Positions 23,617 to 36,272 of a stretch of 64,000 nt of DNA are shown here, piece by piece (position 1 is the stretch's first letter; every line of letters begins with the position of its first letter). The notes beneath the pieces are model-generated. The model saw only the letters and a list, made by a program, of their open reading frames with translations, made no database searches and had not been told where the DNA came from. A program made the position numbers and the translations under genes. The DNA is from Anisus vortex (taxonomy: Eukaryota > Mollusca > Gastropoda > Planorbidae): positions 26,267,612-26,331,611 of the forward strand of contig OX421497.1 in NCBI GenBank assembly GCA_949126835.1. The letters are read 5' to 3'.

Positions 23617-25999
23617 TTAGAAAGGTGTGATCTAAGGTGACAGCATAAAGCAACTCATTGAGGAATCGATTATATAATTATACATGGAACTTCTTTGATA
23701 TAGATATAATATAAAATACTGCGATGGATGTAGTTTTAGTTTTATTATACGTATATATGTGTACATGTGTATTCGTGTTAATGTATATATCTTGGTGTGT
23801 CTATTAGTGTGTATATGTGTGAACGCTATTGATTTCGCCCGCCATCACAGTTCCTTCTAAATAATACGAAGGGGAGTTATGAAAAGGGAGATAATGCAGC
23901 TTTACATTAAGTAATTTTCTCTCTCCCCTCTGATGCTAATTAACTTTTAAACATGGCTGAGTTTTAAGCTGATTGGACAGTCTAAGGAACGGAGGAAAGA
24001 GTTTTAGGGTCGGGGTGGTGGAGGGAGAAAGTGTAAGAAAGAGGATTGCAAGAGAAGAATAAGAAAAGATTGAGGAAGAATGAAACTTTATCCTCCGTGT
24101 TCATTTTAAAATCATAAAAAAATTCTCGGTAAACTAAATTTTGTTACCTTTTTTGCTATATAGTCTATTTTTGAGTATGTTTGTCATCATAAATTGTGTG
24201 TGACTGATGGGTGCTGTATGAGTGGTGATATAATCCAACATTTGGGATGGGCAGAAACAAATTAGGTCATCTCACGTGCTCTAGATAACAGGAAATACTG
24301 GGTGTGAAAAATGTAGGTTATTTCTGAATTCATCTGATAAAATTATGAGCGTATGTAGGTCATGTCGCAAATGTTCCGATAAAGTCAAAAGTCTGAGTTT
24401 TTTTTGTCTGTCCTTTTCTTGGTTGTGTATGAATGGGGAGCACTGATTGTGGCCGGTTGGTCGTAACAATGTAAGATTGTTGGATACAGCACCATCACAG
24501 TGGAATGTTGTAGATGTGGCGAGAAGTTATTTTTTTAATTTTCTGACGTTGCCTATGGCTTGAGGGGGGCGGGGGGGGGGAGAAGGGGAGCTGCTGATGT
24601 GGAATTTGCTATTAGTAATGGGGTGTGGGTATGAAGATGTGATCCACTTTCAGAATACAATCAAACCACGGTATTCGTCAGTTTTGGTTTTCGTCGACTC
24701 CTAGTGCTAAATGATCAAGAAGAGAAGTGATCTCAGTTTGCACTTTTCAAATCATTTCAAACAATAATATCTGCTGCCCCCCCCCCCCTCCTCTTCTCTC
24801 CGTCGACCATACGACAAGAAGTGTCTTCAGAAAGGTCTAAGCCTTTTAAAAATGTTTCATTTAAAATGAAACTGTTCATTCCAGATATAATTTTTAAATT
24901 GTGTCATTAAATAGAATTACTATAGATTGCGATATTTCTGTTTGAATTTTATTTAGTTATAAATTAAGTCACCAAGAGTGAAGGCGAAAAGGAAACCGAA
25001 CAATAAAGAAAATACTGCAGCAACAAGAAGCTATAAGACGAAGGTTACCTTTAAGCTAAGTCAGTTATTACAAACGTTCTACGCTTTTATTGTTACTTTT
25101 TGTATTCTTTCACTCACTCTCTTTCACTATCACTCTCTTTCTCACTTACTCACTCGCACACGAACTCTTTTGCTCTCAGTCTTCCTATCTCTCCCACTCA
25201 CTCATTCACTCTGTTAGTCACTCTCTCTTTCAATCTCACTCTTTCTTTGTTATTTTATTGAAGGAGGTAACAAAAGTAATCAACAATTGGTTAATATAGA
25301 AAAAGGCAGACCTTTGCGTTATTGTATGGTATAAGTAAGACAGATTAGATACTATTACAAATAACAAAGTTAAAACAATAACACCCTCACCCCCCAATCG
25401 CCACCCACAAAAATGCATTAAGAAAATAAATTAAGGGAGCATGAAATATTTGACCTGATTTCAGTAACTTATCTTTTACTTATGTTGATATAAAAATAAA
25501 TAAAAAACTCGAAATAAATTGTGTTTTAAACTGTTTTCATTTTTTTTTGGTGCCAGAGATATGTGGCGTGGGGAAGGGGGGGCAGGGCGTAGATGACTCC
25601 TGTTGTCAAGAATCAGTGGCGGATCTGACGAGTTCTCTAGTCCTGGGGGCACCGGGAGACAGGTTTAGTGGCTCCCTATGATGGGTGCACGAGAGAGAAA
25701 AAAAAAGTCATCGTTCTATGATAGGGCGTACAGATGAGTAGTCATTAATGTGACTGTAGGACGGACGACTCCCCCCTCCTCCCTAGGCCGTCAGATGAGA
25801 GATAGATTAGACTTATCTCTCTCGCTCGACGGTTTTATAGGAGGGGCGTTGAAACTTGGTGATTTGTGGTCCATGGGGGAGTGTTGATATCTGTATATTT
25901 GTTTTGTGGTTTGTTTTAAAATAGAGTTTTTCAAGTGTTTTGTAGTAAAAGTTGTAAGCGGTTTAGTATGTCTTGTACGCTATTATTCCAGGAAATGCT
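23617..25999. other. no gene seen; simple-sequence patches
   Basis: Contains G-runs near 24563-24582, a C-run near 24780, CT-rich sequence at about 25087-25250 and a GTGGCGGATCT word near 25618 that resembles hAT ends. Open frames here coincide with CT repeats or lack domains. Confidence 0.5.
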
Positions 26000-26321
26000 G
26001 AGAAAGAGAGAAGGAGTGAAAGAAAAAAACATAAATATAGAACGAGAGAGAAATAGAGAGGAGAGAGAGAGAAGAGGAAGAAAATGAAGGTAAAGGGGGG
26101 CGAATAAAAGGCAGATTGAGAAAGAGGCAAAGTACAAGAAAAATAGATAAATATTTTGAGAGATAGAAAATAGTTGATCAGAGAGTGTGTGACAGAGAGA
26201 TAGGGAGAAATAGAGAACACAATAAATAGATCGAGATACATTCAGGGAAAGACAGCCAGGGAGAAGGAGAAAGAAAAAGAAAAACAGAGAGAGAGAGAAA
26301 GAGAGAGATATTGGAATAACA
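26000..26321. repeat. purine-rich low-complexity flank of the 42-bp array
   Basis: GA-rich on the + strand, with GAGAGAGA runs. Read on the minus strand it extends the array's open frame by about 50 Ser/Leu/Phe-rich residues, which argues against that frame being a true protein. Confidence 0.8.
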
Positions 26322-29300
26322 AATACTTAAACTATCTTTCAATGTAAACAACAATTTCTTTCTAATACTTAAACTATCTTTCAATGTAAACAACAATTTC
26401 TTTCTAATACTTAAACTATCTTTCAATGTAAACAACAATTTCTTTCTAATACTTAAACTATCTTTCAATGTAAACAACAATTTCTTTCTAATACTTAAAC
26501 TATCTTTCAATGTAAACAACAATTTCTTTCTAATACTTAAACTATCTTTCAATGTAAACAACAATTTCTTTCTAATACTTAAACTATCTTTCAATGTAAA
26601 CAACAATTTCTTTCTAATACTTAAACTATCTTTCAATGTAAACAACAATTTCTTTCTAATACTTAAACTATCTTTCAATGTAAACAACAATTTCTTTCTA
26701 ATACTTAAACTATCTTTCAATGTAAACAACAATTTCTTTCTAATACTTAAACTATCTTTCAATGTAAACAACAATTTCTTTCTAATACTTAAACTATCTT
26801 TCAATGTAAACAACAATTTCTTTCTAATACTTAAACTATCTTTCAATGTAAACAACAATTTCTTTCTAATACTTAAACTATCTTTCAATGTAAACAACAA
26901 TTTCTTTCTAATACTTAAACTATCTTTCAATGTAAACGACAATTTCTTTCTAATACTTAAACTTTCTTTCAGTGTAAACAACAATTTCTTTCTAATACTT
27001 AAACTATCTTTCAATGTAAACATTTTCTTTCTAAAACTTAAATTATCTTTCAATGTAAACATTTTCTTTCTAATACTTAAACTATCTTTCAATGTAAACA
27101 TTTTCTTTCTAATACTTAAACTATCTTTCAATGTAAACAACATTTTCTTTCTAATACTTAAACTATCTTTCAATGTAAACATTTTCTTTCTAATACTTAA
27201 ACTATCTTTCAATGTAAACAACAATTTCTTTCTAATACTTAAACTATCTTTCAATGTAAACAACAATTTCTTTCTAATACTTAAACTATCTTTCAATGTA
27301 AACAACAATTTCTTTCTAATACTTAAACTATCTTTCAATGTAAACAACAATTTCTTTCTAATACTTAAACTATCTTTCAATGTAAACAACAATTTCTTTC
27401 TAATACTTAAACTATCTTTCAATGTAAACAACAATTTCTTTCTAATACTTAAACTATCTTTCAATGTAAACAACAATTTCTTTCTAATACTTAAACTATC
27501 TTTCAATGTAAACAACAATTTCTTTCTAATACTTAAACTATCTTTCAATGTAAACAACAATTTCTTTCTAATACTTAAACTATCTTTCAATGTAAACAAC
27601 AATTTCTTTCTAATACTTAAACTATCTTTCAATGTAAACAACAATTTCTTTCTAATACTTAAACTATCTTTCAATGTAAACAACAATTTCTTTCTAATAC
27701 TTAAACTATTTTTCAATGTAAACAACAATTTCTTTCTAATACTTAAACTATCTTTCAATGTAAACAACAATTTCTTTCTAATACTTAAACTATCTTTCAA
27801 TGTAAACAACAATTTCTTTCTAATACTTAAACTATCTTTCAATGTAAACAACAATTTCTTTCTAATACTTAAACTATCTTTCAATGTAAACAACAATTTC
27901 TTTCTAATACTTAAACTATCTTTCAATGTAAACGACAATTTCTTTCTAATACTTAAACTTTCTTTCAGTGTAAACAACAATTTCTTTCTAATACTTAAAC
28001 TATCTTTCAATGTAAACATTTTCTTTCTAAAACTTAAATTATCTTTCAATGTAAACATTTTCTTTCTAATACTTAAACTATCTTTCAATGTAAACATTTT
28101 CTTTCTAATACTTAAACTATCTTTCAATGTAAACAACATTTTCTTTCTAATACTTAAACTATCTTTCAATGTAAACATTTTCTTTCTAATACTTAAACTA
28201 TCTTTCAATGTAAACAACAATTTCTTTCTAATACTTAAACTATCTTTCAATGTAAACAACAATTTCTTTCTAATACTTAAACTATCTTTCAATGTAAACA
28301 ACAATTTCTTTCTAATACTTAAACTATCTTTCAATGTAAACAACAATTTCTTTCTAATACTTAAACTATCTTTCAATGTAAACAACAATTTCTTTCTAAT
28401 ACTTAAACTATCTTTCAATGTAAACAACAATTTCTTTCTAATACTTAAACTATCTTTCAATGTAAACAACAATTTCTTTCTAATACTTAAACTATCTTTC
28501 AATGTAAACAACAATTTCTTTCTAATACTTAAACTATCTTTCAATGTAAACAACAATTTCTTTCTAATACTTAAACTATCTTTCAATGTAAACAACAATT
28601 TCTTTCTAATACTTAAACTATCTTTCAATGTAAACAACAATTTCTTTCTAATACTTAAACTATCTTTCAATGTAAACAACAATTTCTTTCTAATACTTAA
28701 ACTATCTTTCAATGTAAACAACAATTTCTTTCTAATACTTAAACTATCTTTCAATGTAAACAACAATTTCTTTCTAATACTTAAACTATCTTTCAATGTA
28801 AACAACAATTCCTTTCTAATACTTAAACTATCTTTCAATGTAAACAACAATTTCTTTCTAATACTTAAACTATCTTTCAATGTAAACAACAATTTCTTTC
28901 TAATACTTAAACTATCTTTCAATGTAAACAACAATTTCTTTCTAATACTTTAACTATCTTTCAATGTAAACAACAATTTCTTTCTAATACTTAAACTATC
29001 TTTCAATGTAAACAACAATTTCTTTCTAATACTTAAACTATCTTTCAATGTAAACAACAATTTCTTTCTAATACTTAAACTATCTTTCAATGTAAACAAC
29101 AATTTCTTTCTAATACTTAAACTATCTTTCAATGTAAACAACAATTTCTTTCTAATACTTAAACTATCTTTCAATGTAAACAACAATTTCTTTCTAATAC
29201 TTAAACTATCTTTCAATGTAAACAACAATTTCTTTCTAATACTTAAACTATCTTTCAATGTAAACGACAATTTCTTTCTAATACTTAAACTTTCTTTCAG

Positions 29301-29957
29301 TGTAAACAACAATTTCTTTCTAATACTTAAACTATCTTTCAATGTAAACATTTTCTTTCTAAAACTTAAATTATCTTTCAATGTAAACATTTTCTTTCTA
29401 ATACTTAAACTATCTTTCAATGTAAACATTTTCTTTCTAATACTTAAACTATCTTTCAATGTAAACAACATTTTCTTTCTAATACTTAAACTATCTTTCA
29501 ATGTAAACATTTTCTTTCTAATACTTAAACTATCTTTCAATGTAAACATTTTCTTTCTAATACTTAAACTATCTTTCAATGTAAACATTTTCTTTCTAAT
29601 ACTTAAACTATCTTTCAATGTAAACATTTTCTTTCTAATACTTAAACTATCTTTCAATGTAAACATTTTCTTTCTAATACTTAAACTATCTTTCAATGTA
29701 AACATTTTCTTTCTAATACTTAAACTATCTTTCAATGTAAACATTTTCTTTCTAATACTTAAACTATCTTTCAATGTAAACATTTTCTTTCTAATACTTA
29801 AACTATCTTTCAATGTAAACATTTTCTTTCTAATACTTAAACTATCTTTCAATGTAAACATTTTCTTTCTAATACTTAAACTATCTTTCAATGTAAACAT
29901 TTTCTTTCTAATACTTAAACTATCTTTCAATGTAAACATTTTCTTTCTAATACTTTA
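26322..29957. repeat. 3.6-kb minisatellite of 42-bp and 39-bp monomers (roughly 88 copies) with higher-order structure
   Basis: The monomer contains AATACTTAAACTATCTTTC, then AATGTAAAC, then AACAATTTC (42 bp) or ATTTTC (39 bp). A variant cluster starting with AACGAC occurs three times, at 26935, 27931 and 29263. The spacings are 996 bp and 1,332 bp, which differ by exactly eight 42-bp units. The right end from about 29500 is a run of 39-bp units. Both lengths are divisible by three, so a minus frame stays open for 918 and then 329 codons, with 14- or 13-residue units containing FTLKDSLSIRKK. A T at 28951 creates the stop between the two frames. I treat the frames as by-products of the repeat. 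Confidence 0.96.
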
Positions 29958-30570
29958 AAAACACAATTTCACAATTTTCCTTTCTAGTCTTTTAAAATGG
30001 CTAAAAATTAAAGCAAACATTTATTGGACAGTTTTAAAGTATAAAACCGTGAAAGGTCAAGATTTGAACTTGTTTAAAATAGTACAATTGGTTCACTTTA
30101 TACCAGACATTTTTTTTATGTTACAGATGATCCTGCTATACAGAGGACTATCGCGAACTATTTTTATGCGTGCTTTTCTAGTCTTACATTTTGATAACGA
30201 TTTTTGTAACGGTATTCACTTAATTTTTAATTGACTATTTCAGGTAACCCATTTGATGGTCACACGTCTCTCAAGTACACTATAATGTTTTATGTTTTCT
30301 CATAATGTTTTATGGATACTATTAAATCTTGATAAGTCAATACTAAACGTAAAAGAAAACACGAAAATACTTAAAGAATTTTACGGCAGTAAATGTTATC
30401 GTTGTTGGTTTTTTTTTGTTACCAAGAAAAGTCCAATTTAACAGCTAGAGAAACTGTAAAAATGTCGCAGGAATGTTAGTTCCTTTGCAGTAGACTCTAC
30501 CGACACCATTTCTTGTGCAACTTCTCTCTTGCAATGTTCGCTGTACATTGCAAACTCTTTCATCTAAACG
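29958..30570. other. no gene seen
   Basis: AT-rich sequence. A 61-codon + frame at 30049-30234 has no recognisable domain. Confidence 0.5.
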
Positions 30571-30666
30571 AGGGCATGTTAGGCTTTGTGCTGGCCATAC
30601 AATTCTCTTGTATTCAACTTGCACAGAAAACTGTTGAACGCTGCGTCACAAGGCCCTAATTTGGTT
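30571..30666 (+). mobile_element. tRNA-type SINE fragment (body region)
   Basis: TGTGCTGGCCATACAAT, then a GAACGCTGCGTCAC-like and a GGCCCTAATTTGGT-like segment, occur in the same order as in the fuller copy at 32421-32643. The tRNA-related head is missing. Confidence 0.6.
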
Positions 30667-31385
30667 TAAAATAATTCGAAAGTGCTAACTTGTTTTTCTC
30701 TACACTGGAGACTACTGCGTGCAATGCTTAGCAGCGAATTTTTTTTTTTTATACCTTTTTATTTGCCTATAAGGGCAATCTAAATTAAAGAGAAGGCAGA
30801 TCATAACTGGAGCATCACAATGTAATTATACTATTAGAACTTTATTATTAAGAATGACACTAGACTTAAGATGTTTTTAAGACTTAGATATCAATACGCA
30901 CGCACAAATAAGTGGATTAAAAAAGCAAACAAACAAACAAAAAAAACAAAACAAAAAAAGTAAAAAATCAACAACCTAGCAGCAATGATAAAAAAAACAC
31001 ATTATTATCAACCAATTAAACCGTGCATCTGTCTTAAGTGTTTTCTATGTTTCGTGTTGTTTTTATTTAACTTAATGTTAAATCTTATGTATTTATTTAT
31101 ATCCTAGTTTCGTGATGTTTGCTGGCTTTTTATTGAAATTTTGAAGTTGTGTTTTTTTCCCCTCGTAAACTTGATAATTGCCAGATAGGAAAATATAAAG
31201 AAATAAGTTTAAAGATCAACATCTAGTTACGACATGCCATAATGCCATTATTTGTCCTTTCATAGATAAAGTGAATGTTAATGGAGCGTTACGTGGTTTA
31301 AATTTAGAAAACATTCAAAGTTTAAGTGTTGTTGTTGTATTTTATTTTCTGGATAGCCCAGAAACAATGGTAACCTTTTCTACAA
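30667..31385. other. no gene seen; A-rich DNA
   Basis: AT-rich, with an AAAC/AAAAAC-rich patch at about 30920-30970. No features recognised. Confidence 0.5.
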
Positions 31386-31650
31386 CTTTCTCCCCCACGC
31401 TTTATATCTCATAGCCAGCTACCTGGGTTCGAATCCTGGTGAATGTTATGATTTGTTTCCGGGTCTGGATGGTGTACCGAAGTCTCCCCAGTTCTAATGG
31501 GTACCTGACATTAGTTTGGGCATATCAAAGGCCACTAGACATTGTGATGGCCACGCGACCCCCCTATTAGCCTGTACCTCGAATCATAGAAATATTGAGA
31601 ACTCAACTTCACCGGCCGAAAAGACCAATAATTTGGTCCGACGGAATAAC
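31386..31650 (+). mobile_element. tRNA-type SINE copy
   Basis: It has a pol III B-box match, GGTTCGAATCC, at 31426-31436. The body words CCCAGTTCTAATGGGTACC and GACATTAG follow, and then the 3' segment ending in TTGGTCCGA. The order matches the copies at 32421, 34771 (minus) and 44790. The A-box is not well preserved. Confidence 0.75.
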
Positions 31651-31770
31651 CTATCAATTGATGGGTTGCTGTGCTCTATGCGGCAACGCGTTATTGTTGA
31701 CATTCTGAAGGGTTTGCGTACGCATCCACTCTCAAATCGACATGTTTTTTTTTTCTACCTGTGGTATTAA

Positions 31771-31886
31771 AGGTGTCTTCAGTCTTCCCAGCTCTGAAAA
31801 TTACCTGTCATGAGATAAGGAAACTAATTGCAATTGGACACTCAAATTCCATGTATGCCGTGGCTACGCAAACTGGTGAACTTGGC
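31771..31886 (+). mobile_element. tRNA-type SINE fragment, body only
   Basis: It has CCCAGCTCTGAAAATTACC with TGTCATGAG, then TATGCCGTGGCTACGC and AACTGGTGAAC, in the order seen in other SINE copies. The tRNA head and tail are absent. Confidence 0.55.
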
Positions 31887-32420
31887 TAGAGGCGCAACTA
31901 AAAGCAAATTGATTTTGGGGGCTGGGGTCCGAATTGGCGCCTATCTACAATGTTGTTTTTCCCCATCAATTTGTAGCTCAACATTCTTAAGAATGGTTGG
32001 TTCTTCTCTAAAGTGAAATTTTAATAAATTTTAATAACTAATTTCGGTCACTTCATGTTTAAACTTTTAATACTACAGGTGTTATTTGTGTGACCTTAAT
32101 AAAACTTTGACGCCAGTGGCTACCCCTTTCCAGGTAGTTGAGCTACTGGTCATGAAATTAAAGGATGTTAAAGATAAATTGGAATGCAAGAAACAAGTTA
32201 CCAAAGAAAACGTTTGATTGTTGTCGTTGTTTTTAATCATCTAATAGATGTGGGTAGATATGGGAATATTAAAATTAATTAAACTAGATATTTAAATAAA
32301 ATAATACCTGTCTTTCGGGCTCTAAGAACATACCACGTTAACCAAGAGAGACATATAAAAAAGTTATTTATTTCTTATTTCTTATTTCTTATTATTTATT
32401 TCTTACGTTTAACAGATTTA
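31887..32420. other. no gene seen
   Basis: AT-rich, with short TTTCTTA repeats at about 32375-32405. Confidence 0.5.
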
Positions 32421-32643
32421 AACACGCTGATCGAGTGGTAGCACGTTCGGCTGGCGTACCAAAGGTTCGAATCCTGGTGAAGGGCTACATTCTGTTCACT
32501 GACCTAGAGGTTAACTCTACCCAGCTCTTGACATTAGTTACTTAGAGTAAAGGCGACTGGGCATTGTGCTGGCCATACAATCCCCGCTAGACCACAGAAA
32601 CGCTGCTTCACGGGCCCCATGGATCAATTCGGTCCGAAGGAAT
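32421..32643 (+). mobile_element. tRNA-type SINE copy with A- and B-box
   Basis: An A-box-like GAGTGGTAGCACG lies near 32434 and a B-box GGTTCGAATCC at 32464-32474, a spacing usual for tRNA-type pol III promoters. The body has GGGCATTGTGCTGGCCATAC and the 3' part ends in TTCGGTCCGAAGG. A tandem array starts within about 15 bp of its end. Confidence 0.8.
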
Positions 32644-32654
32644 TGCTACTTACT

Positions 32655-32935
32655 AATTCACAGATCAATCCATACAATTCACAGATCAATCCATACAAAT
32701 CACAGATCAATCCATACAATTCACAGATCAATCCATACAATTCACAGATCATCTGAGAGTAAAAATAATTGAAATGGATACAAACAAGCAAACAAAAGGG
32801 ATTCATCAATCCATACAATTCACAGATCAATCCATACAATTCACAAATCATCTGAGAGTAAAAATAATTGAAATGGATACAAACAAGCAAACAGAAGGGA
32901 TTCATCAATCCATACAATTCTAAGCTTCACTGCTC
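32655..32935. repeat. 21-bp array inside a duplicated 99-bp unit, at the SINE 3' end
   Basis: CAGATCAATCCATACAATTC recurs with a 21-bp period. A longer block starting ATCTGAGAGTAAAAATAATT occurs at 32751 and again at 32850, giving a 99-bp period. Two duplication scales are therefore superimposed. Confidence 0.85.
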
Positions 32936-34770
32936 CCCTATCCCGCCCCCTACACCTAATTTGTGGCTTGGCCGACCCACCTGAGCCCCCCCCCCTTTCC
33001 CAAATAATGGAAACAAATAGTAGAGAAGTTCCAGATAGATAGAAGGTAAAATGATTGACGGCCTGCTTAGAAATCAGGACAGGTATTCTCCTAAATACTA
33101 CAACCTCTCCCTTCACAGATTCCAGTCATACTTAGATTTAAAGATGTATCCATTTCTAAAAATAACATTAGTTTGTCTCGCGCAATGTTGAGCCCTCCCC
33201 TCCACACACACACACAACCCATTACAAACACATACACACATACACATACGCTAACAAAAAGAAAACGATAACTCTTATATTTAAGTCTTTGTTCATTATC
33301 TTTTCTCCCTCCTTAGTATCGTCTTGTGTGACGGACAAGTCCAAGCCTCGTGGAGTCGAGATGGCGAGGATACAAGATCGCCTTTAATATTTACTCGCGA
33401 GACTAAACGGGATTTTCCGTATAAGAGAGAAAAACCACAACAACACAAAGACGAGGCATCATGGGATATTCAATTCTTTTCTTTAACAAAACAACGAAAC
33501 TAAAATGGGATGGAGAGTGTTCAAGGGGAGAGCACTCTGATTGACGTTTCGATTTTAAGTTTGTTCTGATAAGTTTGATGTTTGATTTAATTTTACTTAT
33601 TAAATTATTGTTGAAATAGAAACATTTGAATCATGAAGTGAATTTGGTTCAATGTTATTTATCTCTTTCATTCTTTTTTTTATCTTCGAACATTGAGGCT
33701 GGGGGGCAAATCTTCTCGCCTGCTCAAATAGGCGTCAGTTTATCCTAGAAGGTTAAAGGGACTTTATAACAGAACCAATTTCATTGATGAAGTTGTAAAG
33801 AGGGGGAGGGGAGTTGGAAACCGGATTATTAATGTAGTTTAAATTTTCTTTTACAGCTCTGCTTCACTGTAAAACAAAATGGCCTGCAAATAGTATTTTT
33901 GAAATATAGTATTGTTAATACAAATAATGTCGAGAGGCGAAACCATGTATAATTTGTTATTTATTTTGACAAGTTAGTTCACCGAAACAGATAAATATTA
34001 GTAGCCTATATTCAGTCATACATGTCCATGTCATCTTTCTCTTTCAATTGTTGATGTTTTTGTTTAGCCTTTTTTGTATGGTCTTAAAAATATTATTTTT
34101 GTTTAACAAAGAAATGACTAGTAAAAAAGTAAGATTAAGTGGGAATTCCCGCAGTAGAATTCTTCTTCCTTTTCACTATCGTGACGCTAAATGTCCGTCT
34201 TAGAAAAATGGGAGATAATTAAAAGAAAACCACTTGGTCTACCAAAACCTGGACTGCGTAGCCTCCCCCTCCCAACTCCTACATCCCTTACCCAAAATGT
34301 AGGCGTTTTTGAGTGTGTAGGTAGCATGCCCCCCCCCCCGGTCCCAATCAGTAACAACCGCCCACTGGTCGAGTGTCAGATTTCGGAATGCGAACTGGGG
34401 GTTTACGACAAGGCAATAGGCACCAACAGTGAACACTGGCCTGTGAAGGAGACACACACACAAAGAAAAAAATATAAGGATGTGATTTATGAGTTCCATG
34501 TCGAGACTAGATGAAAGAAACTATTTAGATAAGAGAAGAAAAATGAAAGAGATGAGAATAAACTAACACTGTTTCTCTAAAGAACCCGAAGCTTTAAACT
34601 AATTTCTTCTTTAGTCTATCCAAAACTTTTTTTTTTCAAGCCCCGGCATTTTGGGAAGTAACAATTGCATTTAGCTATCGAACATAGGTCAATCAGGAAT
34701 TTTTTATAAACAATAAAGAAACAAACCATCCCAATAACAGATAGTAAATAGTAATAGTAAAATGTTAAAT
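32936..34770. other. no confident gene
   Basis: Contains C-runs near 32990 and 34329 and CA repeats near 33205. A GC-richer patch at 33317-33420 follows a pyrimidine tract and AG. A 107-codon + frame (34191-34514) has no recognisable domain and overlaps the C-run. Confidence 0.45.
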
Positions 34771-35018
34771 ACCCTTTGGACCAAATTGATCATAGGGCCT
34801 GTGAATCAGCGTTCACCAGTTTCTGTGACCACGGCATACTAGGTCATTGTCTGGCCAGCACAATGCACAGCCGCCTTTACATAATCCCAACTAAGGTCAG
34901 AGCTGGGTAAACTACGTTTATATAGGTGTGTACAAATGTGCTGTATTCCTAGCCTTCACCAGGATTCAAACCCAAGATTTTCGGTACGCTAGTTGAACGC
35001 GCAGCACCGTGCCCCATA
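34771..35018 (-). mobile_element. near-complete tRNA-type SINE copy (minus strand)
   Basis: Read on the minus strand it runs from GGGGCACGGTGCTGCGCG through a B-box variant GGTTTGAATCC (34972-34982), the body words CCCAGCTCTGACCTTAG and GTGCATTGTGCTGGCC, to a 3' end at GATCAATTTGGTCC. At about 248 bp it is the best template for the family in this window. Confidence 0.8.
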
Positions 35019-35664
35019 TAAGAGTAAATATAAAGAACAAATCTCTATCTCTACATTGACTAAGTTCTCAAGGTACACAACCCATCACAGTGCAGTGAAT
35101 TACACTAAGATGCCCTGCGTGTTGTGAGTTATCTCTCTAAACCTCCACGGCATAAGCCCTACGATTACGTCAGCAAAGACTTGATTCTGCAGTTCATGAT
35201 TAACAACGGCCTGTTCCCATGAGGGTGGTCCTTTTTATAACACATTGGGAACGTCGAAGAAAACTTTAAGATATGACTTTTAAATAATTGGTTGCGATAA
35301 CATACGGATAACTTACTGAACTGCAAAATGAAAGATTCGTCTTTCAATAGTATCACACATTTAGATGTGTTTGTGTGTGTATGTGTGTTTAGGTAAGTTG
35401 CCGGCACAAATACAAAGTAAAAACCGTTGTTGTATGTTGCAAGTCTATGTAGCAATAAAGTCACTATATACAGTTTCGGCTACCTGCAATAGTGTAGTCT
35501 GTAGTCCTTACATTCATTCACGTACATACATGTAGGCATAATTAGAACAAGTATATTTTATCGTCCGTAAGGACCGAAAAATAATTTTTATCATGGCAAA
35601 CTTTGTGAAAGTTCATTTTTAATTGCACACGCACACACTACTAATGACTAATACGTTATATAAG
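35019..35664. other. no gene seen
   Basis: Mixed AT-rich sequence with a TG-rich patch near 35365-35390. No supported feature. Confidence 0.45.
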
Positions 35665-35850
35665 TACACTTTCTTCACGAGTGGCATTCGGACATGGAAT
35701 GGGTTGCCTGAAAAAAAACAGGAAAACCATTAACTTAACATCATTTTAAACATTAATTAAGATGCAAGACTAGACTCGGACCACGGATGAGCGTATGACG
35801 CAATAATCTTCTTTATAGAAAAAGCGTCTGTTATGTATAAGATAAGACAA
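35665..35850 (+). pseudogene. LINE 3'-terminal fragment
   Basis: At 35671 the + strand reads FFTSGIRTWNGLPE, which resembles the C-terminal end of many invertebrate non-LTR retrotransposon polymerases. A stop follows about ten codons later. A shared segment beginning ATGCAAGACTAGACTC at 35761 recurs at 7194 and may be the 3' untranslated part. Short and decayed, so only tentatively called. Confidence 0.45.
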
Positions 35851-35985
35851 ACAGACACACACACACACTTACCCACTCAATAACATATAGCACAAATTGA
35901 CCTACACACTCTTTGAAACAATCTTTATAAATACAATAATTAATTAACAGTACATTCTAAAACGTTTGTTATTTTTTTCCTTTCA

Positions 35986-36272
35986 GTCTGTGTAGTTGTG
36001 CGTATGTGTAGTTGTGTGTCTGTGTAGTTGTGTGTCTGTGTAGTTGTGTGTCTGTGTAGTTGTGTGTCTGTGTATTTGTTGTATGTCTGTGTAGTTGTTG
36101 TGTGTCTGTGTAGTTGTGCGTCTGTGTAGTTGTGCGTCTGTGTAGTTGTGCGTCTGTGTAGTTGTGCGTCTGTGTAGTTGTGCGTCTGTGTAGTTGTGCG
36201 TCTGTGTAGTTGTGCGTCTGTGTAGTTGTGCGTCTGTGTAGTTGTGCGTCTGTGTAGTTGTGCGTCTGTGTA
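35986..36272. repeat. 16-bp minisatellite, about 18 copies
   Basis: The unit TGTGTAGTTGTGCGTC repeats, with an early subset reading TGTGTC. All minus frames stay open, with a 16-residue Thr/His/Gln-rich periodicity that comes from the repeat. Confidence 0.93.

Noticed and set aside
26178..28934. 918-codon minus frame as a repetitive protein gene
   Set aside because: It is the 42/39-bp array read in the one frame without stops, and it runs straight into GA-rich low-complexity sequence at its end. No promoter, signal or unique domain is seen.
32421..32500. tRNA gene (A- and B-box)
   Set aside because: No complete cloverleaf or acceptor stem was found, and the downstream body matches the SINE copies.
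34191..34514. 107-codon + frame
   Set aside because: It crosses a long C-run and a CA repeat, with no recognisable domain.
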